Below are positions 36,501 through 45,706 of a stretch of DNA of 49,483 bases, piece by piece. The position numbers and the translations under genes are program-made. This stretch comes from Flavobacterium sp. Lineage in GTDB: Bacteria; Bacteroidota; Bacteroidia; Flavobacteriales; Flavobacteriaceae. Position 1 is the first letter of the stretch; the number at the start of each line of letters is the position of its first letter. The stretch spans positions 1 to 49,483 of the forward strand of contig JAIXSK010000032.1 of the NCBI GenBank assembly GCA_027484725.1, given 5' to 3'. The notes beneath the pieces were generated by a model. That model was given only the letters and a program-made list of their open reading frames with translations, did not search any database and was not told the origin of the DNA.

Positions 36501-36883
36501 ACCACAATATTGCTATTGGCAGAGCAGGCCTGATTTACACTGTCTACATCAATGACCAACGGTTCAATCGTGTTGTTGATGGTGGCTTGTAGTTCTTGTG
36601 AAGTTGTAATTCCGTTGACGGTTTCTTGCGCAATGATTTTATAAGTTCCGGCAGATAATCCGCCCAAATTGTTTCCGGTAACTGTGGCCAGCGGAACTGA
36701 AATATTCGGCAGTTTATAAACTTGATAAACAATGCTTCCGTTGGGGTCGGTGTTTGTTGCTGAAAAAGTCAATTCGCCATTGCCGGAACAACTCTCGTTG
36801 GCAGTGGCTACCGTAAATGAAAATGCATGACCCAGTGCTGGTATCAGAAGTATGAGATAAACAATAAGTAAACATTTTTTCAT
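33584..36883 (-). CDS. T9SS type B (gliding-motility-associated C-terminal) cargo protein
   Basis: The 1099-residue protein has a signal peptide (about 1-20, ending ALGHAF) and many SprB-like domains of about 85-100 residues, each with a Cys pair and a pattern such as NLPVGVYRIRVFDACGTG or LAPGLYTFLVEDPCG. An Ig-like PKD-type segment follows at about 880-990. The C-terminal 85 residues (YPNFFTPNDDGYNDTWFIE, YDRYGKLI, WDGQYNG, DYWFVV) are the type B/CHU_C sorting domain. It is likely a long surface adhesin. No promoter matching the T9SS type A genes is seen upstream. Confidence 0.92.
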   Translation of the reverse strand: MKKCLLIVYLILLIPALGHAFSFTVATANESCSGNGELTFSATNTDPNGSIVYQVYKLPNISVPLATVTGNNLGGLSAGTYKIIAQETVNGITTSQELQATINNTIEPLVIDVDSVNQACSANSNIVVNAVSGTAVNYEIFSGPVTFPLQTSNTFNNLPVGVYRIRVFDACGTGVVSTFTVTLNVTGINIASPTFSNTNPPSCGTIIAEHIITPANGTVIGYPLQIEFVVHPPGGGATQTFNSTLATGNLTSEQISETIPAFPNQNYDYDVNILDACGTTFTQNFLVTNNINLLPTIYDLDCNTYYFELKASNFTPPYTLNFSAFPTGFDPTTFAANYPGPYNTDTIQFGDTNQHTPVGAYDVTITDACGRSKLLSFAIINLASIPTATATNNGCSTNSGSIYMNIIGYKIVTATILSAPPTYPFQTPHDVSAQIDTTLGALILNPVPLGDYLIEVTNNCGDTMSPLFITVPDYVNQGLNSEQRPGCALGLGSIRVGSNNIGLTSLKITASTANLNQSFPYDVSAHIAPDGNAYLNDLPAGIYTFEGVDQCNFINQIVVNIDGYAISSSTFSLQENCGSFDVPLNFASNAQTGATYWLQKEIAPNQWGHPSTLQPYTEGTIPDANTGFQLINNTTNYNLSFNGVFRIVRSFFSYNNGIDIRNNNQSTDKSCIEILSPTLSFNQVLEITDAYRMPCTNNGNLDVIIEANGKSPIHYTIVEKDGQPFFLDNLNSNIFYNLAPGLYTFLVEDPCGARQPQIFDVSSLLSLVQIGQPANILQCYSVITGNETFDLTPQNSIIFNQQSTSDYTLSYHPSLTDAQNNTNRINNLTNYNPSSNPATIYARMIYNALPNCYETVSFDLIAGQTPTIALNPLYQSCFSNPISLDAATGNLPSTTYNWSDGTNQPTLTVTQPGITLLTLTATNEYGNGQVCTNTKDIEVHISETPVIDYLETSDWTENENSITVFTKNSGLFEYSIDGTNYQDSSVFTGLEPGIYTVYVRDQLGCGIATKSIWLLYYPNFFTPNDDGYNDTWFIENGTLEPDMTIYIYDRYGKLITGLNKTNPKWDGQYNGNQAVSTDYWFVVTRQDGRVHKGHFALKR

Positions 36884-36958
36884 CGGTCAATCAGCACTTT
36901 AGGGAATGAATCTCTGATTCAGAGAACGTTTTTTTGAGGCGAAAATTTTATAATCAGT

Positions 36959-38077
36959 CTATAATTTTGACAACCACTCAGCTGCCAATTCTAAAGTTTC
37001 ATTTTTCTTGGCAAAACAAAACCGAATGTGTTTTTGATCTAGTTCATCTTCACGAAACGGACGAACCGGAATCACAGCTATTCGATGTTCTTGAACCAAT
37101 TTTAATGCAAAGTCAATTTCGTTTTCATCGCTGATGTTTGCATAAGAAGCCAACTGAAAATACGAACCTTCACAGGGCAATAAATCAAACCGAGCACCTG
37201 AAAGCAAGTTTCTAAAATAATCTCTTTTGGTCTGATAAAATGCGCTGATGTGTGTGGTTACATCTTCTGATAAATATGCATTGATCGCTTGTTGCGCTAA
37301 TCCATTCACACAAAAAACCAAGTATTGATGTATTTTTTTTATTTCGTTCATGATGGTTTTAGGCGCTATCAAATAACCTGTTTTCCAGCCGGTGATGTGG
37401 AGCGATTTTCCGAATGATGAAACCACAATGCTTTTTTCTTGAAGTTTTGGTCGCTCGTGCACCGAAATGTGCTTTTGCTCAAAAGTTATGTATTCATAAA
37501 CTTCATCTGATAAAACTAAAATTTTTGGGTGTTTTTCCAGTATCGTTTCAAACGTTTCAAAATCAAAAGCTTGCCAAATTCTGCCCGACGGATTGTGCGG
37601 ATTGTTGATGATAATCATTCGGGTTTTATCGGTAATTGCTTCAGAAATAGTTTGCCAGTTGGGCGTGTAATCATTATTGAGCGCAATTCGAATGGGGCGT
37701 GCATTTCTCAAAACAACAGGCGTCACATAACAATCATAAGACGGATCTAAAATAATAACTTCATCGCCTGGTTGAACCAAAGCTTGAATGGCGGTGAAAA
37801 TTCCTTGCGTTGCGCCTGCGGTAATCAAGACTTCAGTCTGAGGGTCAACCTTTCGATGGTAATTTTTTTGGGTGAGCAAAGCGATTTTTTCACGCAAACC
37901 CAAATGTCCCATCATGGGTTGATATTGGTGTTGACCGTTGTATGCCAGCTGTGCAGTTATCTCTTTGAGTTTTGGGTCCATGTCAAAATCCGGAAATCCT
38001 TGCGCCAAATTGATTGCATCGTATTGTTGCGCCAACTGTGACATGACCGTAAAAATGGTGGTTTCAGCCGAAATCAT
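36959..38077 (-). CDS. Methionine aminotransferase-like PLP enzyme
   Basis: The 372-residue fold-type I aminotransferase resembles YbdL, which transaminates methionine with 2-oxo acids. Motifs are NLAQGFPDFD at the substrate end, ITAGATQGIFTAIQAL, INNPHNPSGR, LSDEVYEYITF and SSFGKSLHITGWKTGY with the PLP-binding Lys in SFGK. KLVQEHRIAVIPVRPF and IRFCFAKKNETLELA complete the C-terminus. No signal peptide is present. It stands alone between a T9SS gene and an unknown gene. Confidence 0.92.
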   Translation of the reverse strand: MISAETTIFTVMSQLAQQYDAINLAQGFPDFDMDPKLKEITAQLAYNGQHQYQPMMGHLGLREKIALLTQKNYHRKVDPQTEVLITAGATQGIFTAIQALVQPGDEVIILDPSYDCYVTPVVLRNARPIRIALNNDYTPNWQTISEAITDKTRMIIINNPHNPSGRIWQAFDFETFETILEKHPKILVLSDEVYEYITFEQKHISVHERPKLQEKSIVVSSFGKSLHITGWKTGYLIAPKTIMNEIKKIHQYLVFCVNGLAQQAINAYLSEDVTTHISAFYQTKRDYFRNLLSGARFDLLPCEGSYFQLASYANISDENEIDFALKLVQEHRIAVIPVRPFREDELDQKHIRFCFAKKNETLELAAEWLSKL

Positions 38078-38166
38078 GAAGAATTTTTATAGCAATTGTG
38101 CCACTAAAATAAACATTATAGCAGTGATTTTTTGGCTTTAACGAATTGTTTTTGAACAGGTTTTTG

Positions 38167-38865
38167 TTAGGAATCCAGCGCTTTTTTTGAACGGCTGTTT
38201 TGACTGAGCTTGAACTGATAGTTAAACATTTTGAGTTTGCTGCGACGTTCGGCTGAGCGCAATTTGAGTTTGAGCTCAAAGTTCATATCTACAGATTTGA
38301 GTTTTTGTAGCGCTTCGGTGAATTCACTCTTATTTTCATCTTCTACAAACGCAGGTAATTCTTTCTTTTTAAGTGGTTTATGCCCTTCAACGATGATTTC
38401 TTTTGCTTGTATGGCTTCTTTTTTAGGCGATGGAAAATCAAAAGACAGTATGATTTCTTCAGTTTTGGGTTGCATCTTCATCACAAATTGGTCAACAATA
38501 AAATGATCTGAAAAAATTCGGTTTTTGAGCAACATGGCTTCATCCAGAATTGCATTGATGTTGTATAAACCACTGTGGTCATTGAGATAATGAATTACTT
38601 CATCAATAGCTAAAGGTGCTTCATGGTAGTGTATATATCCTTCTTTTCCCACAAAAACCATAGCGCCTTTGTGGTGCAAACTAAATTTTTTAGAAAGGTA
38701 TAATTTGCAAAAATCTTCATTCCATTGCACTTCTTCAAAGGCTATGATGTTATAGCGCTCATCAGTAACATGGGTGTATATTTTACCCTTGTTATCTTTA
38801 TAAATGGGCAACTGAAAAGTATTATCTTTTTGATTGTTGATGTATCCTACGAGTTTCATCGGCAT
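38167..38865 (-). CDS. Protein of unknown function (232 aa)
   Basis: I do not recognise this family with certainty. The N-terminal half (about 1-120) is mixed and aromatic (MKLVGYINNQKDNTFQLPIY, AMVFVGKEGYIHYHEAP). The middle (about 130-160) is hydrophobic-poor. The C-terminal part is very basic and alternating (LKLKLRSAERRSKLKMFNYQ), so it could bind nucleic acid or membrane. It lacks a signal peptide and lies 90 bp upstream of the aminotransferase gene. A second start, MKLVGYI, two codons downstream of the chosen MPMKL is equally possible. Confidence 0.65.
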   Translation of the reverse strand: MPMKLVGYINNQKDNTFQLPIYKDNKGKIYTHVTDERYNIIAFEEVQWNEDFCKLYLSKKFSLHHKGAMVFVGKEGYIHYHEAPLAIDEVIHYLNDHSGLYNINAILDEAMLLKNRIFSDHFIVDQFVMKMQPKTEEIILSFDFPSPKKEAIQAKEIIVEGHKPLKKKELPAFVEDENKSEFTEALQKLKSVDMNFELKLKLRSAERRSKLKMFNYQFKLSQNSRSKKALDS

Positions 38866-38970
38866 AAATTTAATGAGCAGACAAACCGTAAGTTAAAGCA
38901 AATGACGGAACTGGGACTTTAATTTTCACTAAAGTAATCATTTATTTCATTCAAAAAACCAAGGCCCCAA

Positions 38971-38997
38971 AAAAAGCCCGATGCTTTGAATCGGGCT
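38971..38997 (-). terminator. Terminator of the T9SS gene at 39012-39941
   Basis: The stem AGCCCGAT (38975-38982) / ATCGGGCT (38990-38997) with a 7-nt loop is followed on the minus strand by a T-run. It lies 15 bp past the stop. Confidence 0.85.
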
Positions 38998-39011
38998 GGG
39001 TGTTTTTTGAT

Positions 39012-39941
39012 TTATTTCTTAGCAAATTTGGTGGTATAACCATTGGCTGATATCAGATAAATGCCTTTGGGTAGCGCACTTACATCTATTCGAGTTGCGT
39101 TATCTCCGATCAGCTCAGTATTGATTTGCTGTACCGTTTTGCCTTCTAAATTGGTAATCGTAAACTGATACGAACCAGTTGCCGAATGATTTCCTCGGAC
39201 TACATTGATTTCAGTATCGGCTAAGGTAGGATAAACCCCAAAATGCGATGTTTCAAATTGTGTTTCTGACAACGCTGCAAAGTTGACAAATACATCATCA
39301 ATCATTAAGGTACTTCCAAAGGTTGGCGTAGCATCGGGAACATCCATTGAAAATCGAATGTACATATACGCTGGCGTGCCTTGATGTGTCAATTGTACCG
39401 GTGCATACAAATAAGTATAATTGAAAGCTGCATCTGTAATGAGCGCAGAGGCTCGTCCCATTTCTTCTCCATTTTCATCTAATAGTACCAACTCAGCAGA
39501 GGCTTTGTCTGTTTCGCCCATGGGGAAAAATTTGTAATAAAAACCAAGCATAGTTACTTGATCGGCCGCTGCCAAAGGTACACCGGCATTCCAACCCGGA
39601 AAATCTTGGGTTGCATCATTAAAAATTTCGGCTTTAGCAGCGATCACTTGATTCTGGGTCATGTTTAAACCGTTGCTAATTTGCATGGCATAATCACCAC
39701 TATGCGGATCGGTCGTTCCAAATACAAAGGCAGGCATGCATGAGCCATAAGCAATCACATCGGTGGTGTTTTCTCCGGTTGCTACATCAATTGATACAGG
39801 AATCGAATAATTCATCCCCCAGTTGCTCACCAAACTATTGGGTTTGATGGTTTCAAAATTTCCGTTCACTACTTGCGCATGAAGCGAACTCAAAGCCAAA
39901 ATAGAGAGGCTGGTCAAAGCAAATAAGTAATTTCTTTTCAT
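39012..39941 (-). CDS. T9SS type A sorting-domain secreted protein
   Basis: The 309-residue secreted protein has a signal peptide (about 1-22, ending SLHAQ). A jelly-roll-like carbohydrate-binding domain fits residues about 23-225, with VNGNFETIKPNSLVSNWGM, HSGDYAMQISN and a DDVFVNFA end. The C-terminal 75 residues (FGVYPTLADTEINVV, KGIYLISANGYTTKFAKK) form a type A T9SS sorting domain. The promoter at 39993-40024 has duplicated 11-bp repeats just upstream. The ligand is unknown. Confidence 0.9.
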   Translation of the reverse strand: MKRNYLFALTSLSILALSSLHAQVVNGNFETIKPNSLVSNWGMNYSIPVSIDVATGENTTDVIAYGSCMPAFVFGTTDPHSGDYAMQISNGLNMTQNQVIAAKAEIFNDATQDFPGWNAGVPLAAADQVTMLGFYYKFFPMGETDKASAELVLLDENGEEMGRASALITDAAFNYTYLYAPVQLTHQGTPAYMYIRFSMDVPDATPTFGSTLMIDDVFVNFAALSETQFETSHFGVYPTLADTEINVVRGNHSATGSYQFTITNLEGKTVQQINTELIGDNATRIDVSALPKGIYLISANGYTTKFAKK

Positions 39942-39992
39942 AATTTTAATTGTTTGTTAGTTGATTGATTTTGTTCCGGCAATTTTACCATT

Positions 39993-40024
39993 CAAAAGTA
40001 AACAATCGTTTTAACCTGATTCAA
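39993..40024 (-). promoter_or_regulatory. Promoter of the T9SS gene at 39012-39941
   Basis: On the minus strand TTG (40024-40022), a 21-bp spacer and TACTTTTG (40000-39993) match the Bacteroidetes consensus. The -7 box ends 51 bp before the ATG. Confidence 0.75.
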
Positions 40025-40030
40025 AAATGA

Positions 40031-40060
40031 AGGTAGACAATAGGTAGACAATAGGATAAG
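40031..40060 (-). promoter_or_regulatory. 11-bp direct repeats upstream of a T9SS promoter
   Basis: AGGTAGACAAT occurs at 40031-40041 and again at 40042-40052, followed by a partial third (AGGATAAG). The first unit begins 31 bp beyond the outer edge of the -7 box, exactly as in the array at 33529. It sits 20 bp before the stop of the TPR/LuxR regulator gene. Confidence 0.65.
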
Positions 40061-40079
40061 TTTTTGAAAATCAATTAAT

Positions 40080-41684
40080 TTAAATTGATAAAATAAACTC
40101 CGTTAGGTTGTCTTCGGTTGAAAGTTGCAGCTTTTTTCTCAGTCTGTATCGGGCGGTTTTAACGCTATCCGGCGAAATATTTAAGATAGAAGCCATTTCT
40201 TTAATCGATAAATTGAGCTTAATCAGCGCGCAAATTTTCATGTCGTTGGCACTGATGTCCGGATATTTAAGTTTGAGTTTGTTGTAAAAATTCTTGTTGA
40301 CACTTTCAAAATATTTGTCAAAATCCCCCCAATTATTGTCTTGGGTAAAGTGACGATTGATCATTTGAATCAACTGTTTTTCCGGAACCATTTCGTTTTG
40401 GTTGACAATGGTTTTGATTTCTTCTAACAACTCATTTTTCTGAACCATCTGCAAAGTAATCGCGCTCAGTTGACTTTCGCGGTATTCAATATCATTTTCC
40501 AGTTGCATTTCTTTCATGCGCTTTTGCTCTTCGAGTGCAACAAACAAATCTTCTTTGGCTTGAAGTAATTCTTTGTCGCGTTTGTTGATGCGTTTGAATG
40601 ATAAATATAAAATGGTAAACACAATAAGCAGCAGCAACACCAAACTCACCAGCAAAATGTTGGTTAAGCGCGAGACTTCTTTTTCTTTTGAAACCAGTTC
40701 AAGTTTTCTGTCTTTTTCAGACACTTCAAACTGAACTTCTAAGTTTTTGGCAATTTGTTCGCGTTCTAAAGAGTAATAATGATCTTTGATTTTGAGCACT
40801 CCATCTTGTAATTGACTAACTTTTTCAAAATCGTTTTGTTGTTTTTTAAGTTCAATCAGCGCTTTAATGGCTTTGATTTCAAATACTTTGTCTGAGAGTG
40901 ATGCGGCTATTTTATGCGCTTTTTCAAACAGCGCTTCCGCAGATGTTACGCCGTGGTTAAACTGAATTTCCCAACGCCCCAGAGCCAATAGGCAAATTAC
41001 TTGGGCTTGTTTGTTTTCAGAATCAAAAGCTACTTCAGAAGCTTTTTTGTACCACTGATAACTTAACTCTTTCTGATTGTTTTTTTGTGCCAGTCCGCCC
41101 ATTTTAGCATAGGCAGTTGGTAAATAAGCGGTGTTTTTGGCGCGTTCAAATTCTGTTATGGCATGTCGGAAAAAATAAGCAGCCGAATCGTTTTTTTTCT
41201 GAATTTCATAGTATGATCCCAAGCTGTTATAGGCCAAACCCAAAGTTCCTTCTTGATCATTCGTGCCTTCTAAATCTTGAACCACACTTCGGCTCAAAGC
41301 AATGGCTTGTTTGAATTTTTTTTGTCGGCTGTATATGGTACTGATCAGTTGCAAACAGCGCGCGCGTCCTTTTTGGGCAAATTCAGGTTCTTGTTCAGTT
41401 AATTTTTTATACGCGCTCAAGGATTGTGTTGCATAGAGTAAACCTTTTTCAGCGCTCGAACCATAAGTACAAATGCCCAAATACAAGAGTGATTCGGCCT
41501 GGTCGTGGATGTTATTTTCTTTTTTAGCTTTTTCAAAAGCTTGCCAGAAATAACCAAAAGCTTGGTTTTCTTTATCTTTGACCAAAGCATTCCAGCCTTT
41601 TTCAAGCAAAGGATTTTTAATTGATTGCCCTTGAACCAAAGAGCATACAAAAAGAAGTAAGCTGCAAATACATTTCTTCATCAT
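40080..41684 (-). CDS. Membrane-bound TPR-LuxR family transcriptional regulator
   Basis: The 534-residue protein has a signal peptide (about 1-20), a periplasmic TPR-like region at about 25-310 (several helical pairs such as SLLYLGICTYGSSAEKG and LAYNSLGSYYEIQKKND), one transmembrane helix at 341-362, a coiled coil at about 363-405 and a LuxR-type HTH near 470-530 (ISANDMKICALIKLNLSIKEMASILNI). It lacks receiver and kinase domains, so it would sense directly in the periplasm and act on DNA inside. Its promoter lies at 41782-41811. The next gene down is the T9SS cargo at 39012-39941 with 11-bp repeats between. Confidence 0.9.
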   Translation of the reverse strand: MMKKCICSLLLFVCSLVQGQSIKNPLLEKGWNALVKDKENQAFGYFWQAFEKAKKENNIHDQAESLLYLGICTYGSSAEKGLLYATQSLSAYKKLTEQEPEFAQKGRARCLQLISTIYSRQKKFKQAIALSRSVVQDLEGTNDQEGTLGLAYNSLGSYYEIQKKNDSAAYFFRHAITEFERAKNTAYLPTAYAKMGGLAQKNNQKELSYQWYKKASEVAFDSENKQAQVICLLALGRWEIQFNHGVTSAEALFEKAHKIAASLSDKVFEIKAIKALIELKKQQNDFEKVSQLQDGVLKIKDHYYSLEREQIAKNLEVQFEVSEKDRKLELVSKEKEVSRLTNILLVSLVLLLLIVFTILYLSFKRINKRDKELLQAKEDLFVALEEQKRMKEMQLENDIEYRESQLSAITLQMVQKNELLEEIKTIVNQNEMVPEKQLIQMINRHFTQDNNWGDFDKYFESVNKNFYNKLKLKYPDISANDMKICALIKLNLSIKEMASILNISPDSVKTARYRLRKKLQLSTEDNLTEFILSI

Positions 41685-41705
41685 TCGATTTTTTGAAAAT
41701 CAATT

Positions 41706-41719
41706 AGTAGATAGCTACT
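41706..41719. promoter_or_regulatory. Dyad in the leader of the TPR/LuxR gene
   Basis: AGTAG-ATAG-CTACT is an inverted repeat with 5-nt arms, 22 bp before the ATG. Its left half AGTAGATA equals the core of one unit in the array at 33529-33583, which hints at autoregulation but could be chance. Confidence 0.35.
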
Positions 41720-41781
41720 GTACTTTTGCTCAAACAAAAACACAGAAAAGCGGTGTTAGAAAATGTAAATTGCCGGAGCTT

Positions 41782-41811
41782 CAAAGATAGGATAAACCCT
41801 CAGACCTACAA
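41782..41811 (-). promoter_or_regulatory. Promoter of the TPR/LuxR regulator gene
   Basis: On the minus strand TTG (41811-41809), a 19-bp spacer and TATCTTTG (41789-41782) match the consensus fully. The -7 box ends 97 bp before the ATG, implying an unusually long leader of about 90 nt. Confidence 0.7.
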
Positions 41812-41816
41812 GTTTT

Positions 41817-43958
41817 TTATTGCTCGTCCAAAAGAATATTCAAAATACTGATGGCCGCTTCGCTGATTTTAGTACCCGGGCCAAACACAGCCACCGCGCC
41901 TGCATCAAACAAATACTGGTAATCTTGCGCCGGAATCACACCGCCCACAATGACCATAATATCTTCGCGTCCATATTTTTTGAGTTCTTCAATTACCTGC
42001 GGAACCAAGGTTTTATGACCTGCTGCCAACGATGATACGCCTAAAATGTGCACATCGTTTTCAACGGCTTGTTTAGCAGCCTCAGCCGGCGTTTGAAACA
42101 GCGGGCCTATATCTACATCAAACCCCACATCGGCATAACCGGTTGCCACTACTTTGGCACCGCGATCATGTCCGTCTTGCCCCATTTTGGCAATCATAAT
42201 TCTTGGGCGTCGACCTTCTTTTTGAGCAAAAGCATCAGCCAATTGACGCGCTTTTTCAAAATGCTCGTCGTTTTTAATTTCTTTACTGTACACGCCGCTA
42301 AATGATTTGATTTGTGCTTTGTATCGACCAAAAACAGTCTCAAGCGCATCGCTGATTTCGCCCAAAGTAGCTCGGTTGCGCGCTGCTGTTACGGCCAAAT
42401 CCAGTAAATTTCCTTGACCGGTTTGCGCACAATGGGTGAGTTGTTCCAATGATTTTTGTACTTCTTGCGCATTGCGAGAGGCTTTAATTTGTTGCAAACG
42501 TTCAATTTGTTGCTGACGCACTAATTGGTTATCAACATCTAAAATATGCAACGGGTCTTCTTTTTCCAGTCGGTATTTGTTTACGCCCACAATGATGTCT
42601 TGTCCGCTGTCAATGCGCGCTTGTTTTTTGGCTGCGGCTTCTTCAATGCGCAACTTCGGAATTCCGGCTTCAATGGCTTTGGTCATGCCGCCGAGTTCTT
42701 CAACTTCTTGAATAAGTGCCCATGCTTTGTGCGCAATTTCATGCGTGAGTTTTTCGACATAGAAACTGCCTGCCCAAGGATCAACCGTTTTGCAAATTTT
42801 GGTTTCTTCTTGTAAATAAATCTGGGTATTTCGGGCAATACGCGCTGAGAAGTCAGTTGGCAAAGCTATGGCTTCATCTAAAGCGTTGGTGTGTAATGAT
42901 TGTGTTCCGCCAAAAGCTGCTGCGGCCGCTTCAATCGCGGTACGCGCTACATTGTTAAACGGATCTTGCTCGGTCAAACTCCAGCCCGATGTTTGACAAT
43001 GCGTGCGCAAAGCCAACGATTTTTCGTCTTTTGGATGGAATGGTTTTAAAAGCTTGGCCCACAACATACGCGCTGCTCTCATTTTGGCAATTTCCATAAA
43101 ATGATTCATACCAATGGCCCAGAAAAATGATAGGCGCGGAGCAAAATCGTCTATTTGCATTCCGGCGGCCAATCCGGTGCGGATGTATTCTAAACCATCG
43201 GCCAAAGTATACGCGAGCTCAATATCAGCGGTAGCTCCGGCTTCTTGCATATGATAGCCCGAAATAGATATTGAGTTGAATTTGGGCATTTTTTTGCTTG
43301 TATATTCAAAGATATCCGCAATGATTTTCATTGATGGTGTAGGCGGATAAATATAAGTATTGCGCACCATGAATTCTTTAAGGATATCATTCTGAATGGT
43401 TCCTGAAAGCAGTTCTGGTGTTACGCCTTGTTCTTCTGCGGCCACAATATAAAAAGCCATAATCGGCAAAACGGCTCCGTTCATGGTCATGGATACCGAC
43501 ATTTCGCCTAATGGAATTTGGTCAAAGAGCACCTTCATGTCTTCCACCGAATCAATGGCTACACCGGCTTTCCCGACATCGCCCACCACGCGTTCGTGGT
43601 CAGAATCATAGCCGCGGTGTGTGGCCAAATCAAAAGCTACCGATAAACCTTTTTGCCCGGCGGCTAAGTTGCGCCGGTAAAATGCGTTGCTTTCTTCGGC
43701 GGTTGAAAACCCGGCATATTGACGAATCGTCCATGGGCGACGCACATACATGGTAGCATAAGGTCCGCGCAAGTTGGGCGCAAATCCGGCACCAAAATCA
43801 AGATGTTCTGTATCTTGTATATCTGAGGCGCTGTAGTTTGATTTCAAATCAATGCCTTCGGCGGTGTGAAAGTTTTCGATGGTCGATTGACTCTTTTCCG
43901 TTGCAGGCTTGTTGAGTGTAATATGTTGGAGGTCTTTTCTTTTCATTTTAAGCTTCAC
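41817..43958 (-). CDS. scpA: Methylmalonyl-CoA mutase large subunit
   Basis: The B12-dependent enzyme interconverts succinyl-CoA and methylmalonyl-CoA, linking propionate metabolism to the TCA cycle. The 713-residue product has the TIM-barrel substrate domain ([46 protein letters not shown]) and the C-terminal cobalamin domain with [18 protein letters not shown] (Asp-x-His-x-x-Gly). It overlaps the small-subunit gene by 11 bp. It is the catalytic partner of the heterodimer. The symbol mcmA or mutB is used in other schemes. Confidence 0.95.
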   Translation of the reverse strand: MKLKMKRKDLQHITLNKPATEKSQSTIENFHTAEGIDLKSNYSASDIQDTEHLDFGAGFAPNLRGPYATMYVRRPWTIRQYAGFSTAEESNAFYRRNLAAGQKGLSVAFDLATHRGYDSDHERVVGDVGKAGVAIDSVEDMKVLFDQIPLGEMSVSMTMNGAVLPIMAFYIVAAEEQGVTPELLSGTIQNDILKEFMVRNTYIYPPTPSMKIIADIFEYTSKKMPKFNSISISGYHMQEAGATADIELAYTLADGLEYIRTGLAAGMQIDDFAPRLSFFWAIGMNHFMEIAKMRAARMLWAKLLKPFHPKDEKSLALRTHCQTSGWSLTEQDPFNNVARTAIEAAAAAFGGTQSLHTNALDEAIALPTDFSARIARNTQIYLQEETKICKTVDPWAGSFYVEKLTHEIAHKAWALIQEVEELGGMTKAIEAGIPKLRIEEAAAKKQARIDSGQDIIVGVNKYRLEKEDPLHILDVDNQLVRQQQIERLQQIKASRNAQEVQKSLEQLTHCAQTGQGNLLDLAVTAARNRATLGEISDALETVFGRYKAQIKSFSGVYSKEIKNDEHFEKARQLADAFAQKEGRRPRIMIAKMGQDGHDRGAKVVATGYADVGFDVDIGPLFQTPAEAAKQAVENDVHILGVSSLAAGHKTLVPQVIEELKKYGREDIMVIVGGVIPAQDYQYLFDAGAVAVFGPGTKISEAAISILNILLDEQ

Positions 43959-45315
43959 TGGCTAATCGTTCTTGTTCCATTTTCTCGGCCAATCTTCGCT
44001 CGATAATTGGGCTGATGAGTGTTTTGCGCGGTTTGATTTTGACAAAAGGATACAACTCTAAATCATCTTTCATACGATCAGCTTTGTTGGGATATTTGTT
44101 GGTGCCCAGCAAGATTTCTTTGCCTTGATCAAAGGCCAATTGTTCTTCTTGGGCGCTTTCTTGAATTTTGCGCTGAATGGTTCCCTCAGTTAATTGTTTG
44201 ATGAATCCGCCGGCTGCTTCGATCTCTTTGAATAATGCCAAAGCTTTCTCTGCCAATTGATGTGTTAGACTTTCAATGTAATAGCTGCCATCGGCCGGAT
44301 TGTTTACTTTGTCAAAATAACTTTCGTTTTTAAGTATCAACAATTGATTGCGTGCAATACGACTGCCAAATTCGTTGTCTTTGTGGTACAAAGCATCGTA
44401 GGCCAAATTGACAACAGTATCAGCTCCGCCCAAAATGGCACTCATGCATTCAGTGGTGGTGCGCAGCATATTGACATTGTAATCGTATAAAGTTTTGTTT
44501 CTTTTAGACGGTGTAACCAACAAATGACAACCGCTGGTATGGTTGTATTCTTGTGCCAAAGTTTCAAACAACAATCGCAGTGCGCGCAGTTTGGCCATTT
44601 CAAAAAAGTAATTTGAACCAACGGCCACTGAAATGACCACAGGTTGATTTTGTGCCCCCAGCTGATTGAAATATTCGTTGGCATGTGCCAAAGTGTAAGC
44701 AAGTTGCTGCACCATTTCTGCACCGGCATTTTGATACAAAGCAGCATTTACCCCCACAATTGAAATATTTTTTGCCGCCGAACTGATTTTTCTGAGTGCT
44801 TCAAAATTGTCTTTTTCAGAAGATTCCATCCAATTGCCGTCTTGCGCCAAATGGCCAATTGGGTCAAGGCTCACCAAGATTTTTCCGGGATGCTGGGCAG
44901 CAGATAAATTGATTTGTTGCACAAAAGCTTCAGACAAAAACGACAAAGCAAGATGCACGTTGATTTTGTCTAAAGGCAAACTTTCTAACAAACGCATCAC
45001 ATTGGTTTGTGGGTCTGTGATGGTAAAACACAAACACTCGGCTCCGCGCGCAATATGGTCTAGCGCGCGCGCAATGGTTTTATCTACATCGTGTACAAAA
45101 ATGGCTTGCCCAATTTTGAATTGGCTTGCTTTTGTTTGTACTAAAGCAGTTTCAATAGGCTCATCGGCATGGTAAAAAGGTTTTACGTTGATGCCTTCGG
45201 GTGATTTCCAAACCAAAGTTTCATTGTAATCAGCGCCTTTGAGTTCAAACTGAATTTGTTGCTTCCATTGTTTAGAAGAAACCGGCTCAAATTCGGAAAA
45301 GAGTTTTTCAGACAT
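43948..45315 (-). CDS. Methylmalonyl-CoA mutase small subunit
   Basis: The 455-residue product is homologous to the N-terminal barrel of the large subunit but lacks the C-terminal cobalamin-binding domain, as expected for a non-catalytic partner. Recognisable segments are [19 protein letters not shown] near the N-terminus, [18 protein letters not shown], and [17 protein letters not shown]. It is much shorter than many mutA products (which exceed 600 residues), so the domain is truncated. It overlaps the large subunit by 11 bp and follows the FtsB-like gene by 26 bp. Confidence 0.92.
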   Translation of the reverse strand: MSEKLFSEFEPVSSKQWKQQIQFELKGADYNETLVWKSPEGINVKPFYHADEPIETALVQTKASQFKIGQAIFVHDVDKTIARALDHIARGAECLCFTITDPQTNVMRLLESLPLDKINVHLALSFLSEAFVQQINLSAAQHPGKILVSLDPIGHLAQDGNWMESSEKDNFEALRKISSAAKNISIVGVNAALYQNAGAEMVQQLAYTLAHANEYFNQLGAQNQPVVISVAVGSNYFFEMAKLRALRLLFETLAQEYNHTSGCHLLVTPSKRNKTLYDYNVNMLRTTTECMSAILGGADTVVNLAYDALYHKDNEFGSRIARNQLLILKNESYFDKVNNPADGSYYIESLTHQLAEKALALFKEIEAAGGFIKQLTEGTIQRKIQESAQEEQLAFDQGKEILLGTNKYPNKADRMKDDLELYPFVKIKPRKTLISPIIERRLAEKMEQERLASEA

Positions 45316-45341
45316 AAATGTTGTGTTGTTGCGCGTAAAAT

Positions 45342-45695
45342 TTAAGGCTCTTTTTTGAGTGTGTCGCCTTCGTATTCAATAATAAATACGTCTTCACTGT
45401 CGCGTTTCATATAGTATTTTTCACGGGCAAAACGCTCTACCTGATTCGGGTCTTTGAGCTGTTTTATTTTTTGCTCGTCTTTTTTGATTTCGTCTTGGTA
45501 GTATTTTTTGTTGGCTTCGAGTTCTTCAATTTCTTGATCCAGCACACGATGGTCAAAATAAGAATAGTTATCTAAAAACAACATCCAAACCGCAAAAAAT
45601 AACAACGCCCAAACATAGCGGTTGCTCACAAATTTGAACCAAGCTTTGTCTTTGTAAGAAGTTTCGGGTTGTGGATTTTCTTGAGGTGTTTCCAT
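45342..45695 (-). CDS. FtsB/DivIC-like septum formation initiator
   Basis: The 117-residue protein has a short cytosolic N-terminus, one transmembrane helix at about 27-44 (YVWALLFFAVWMLFLD) and a coiled coil at about 50-85 (DQEIEELEANKKYYQDEIKKDEQKIKQ). The FtsB/DivIC signature VERFAREKYYMKRDSEDVFIIE follows. It should belong to the FtsB-FtsL-FtsQ type division complex. The start METPQENP at 45695 is preferred over a longer frame to 45749, which would cover the intergenic element. It precedes the mutase genes by 26 bp. Confidence 0.9.
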   Translation of the reverse strand: METPQENPQPETSYKDKAWFKFVSNRYVWALLFFAVWMLFLDNYSYFDHRVLDQEIEELEANKKYYQDEIKKDEQKIKQLKDPNQVERFAREKYYMKRDSEDVFIIEYEGDTLKKEP

Positions 45696-45706
45696 GGTTG
45701 CGCAAC

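Noticed and set aside
36911..36925. TCTCTGA-T-TCAGAGA hairpin followed by T-run on plus
   Set aside because: No plus-strand gene ends there. On the minus strand no T-run follows, so a terminator is not supported; an operator remains possible.
41721..41728. TACTTTTG box on the plus strand
   Set aside because: A perfect -7 match, but it points into the antisense of the mutase gene with no plus-strand gene behind it, so it is probably chance.
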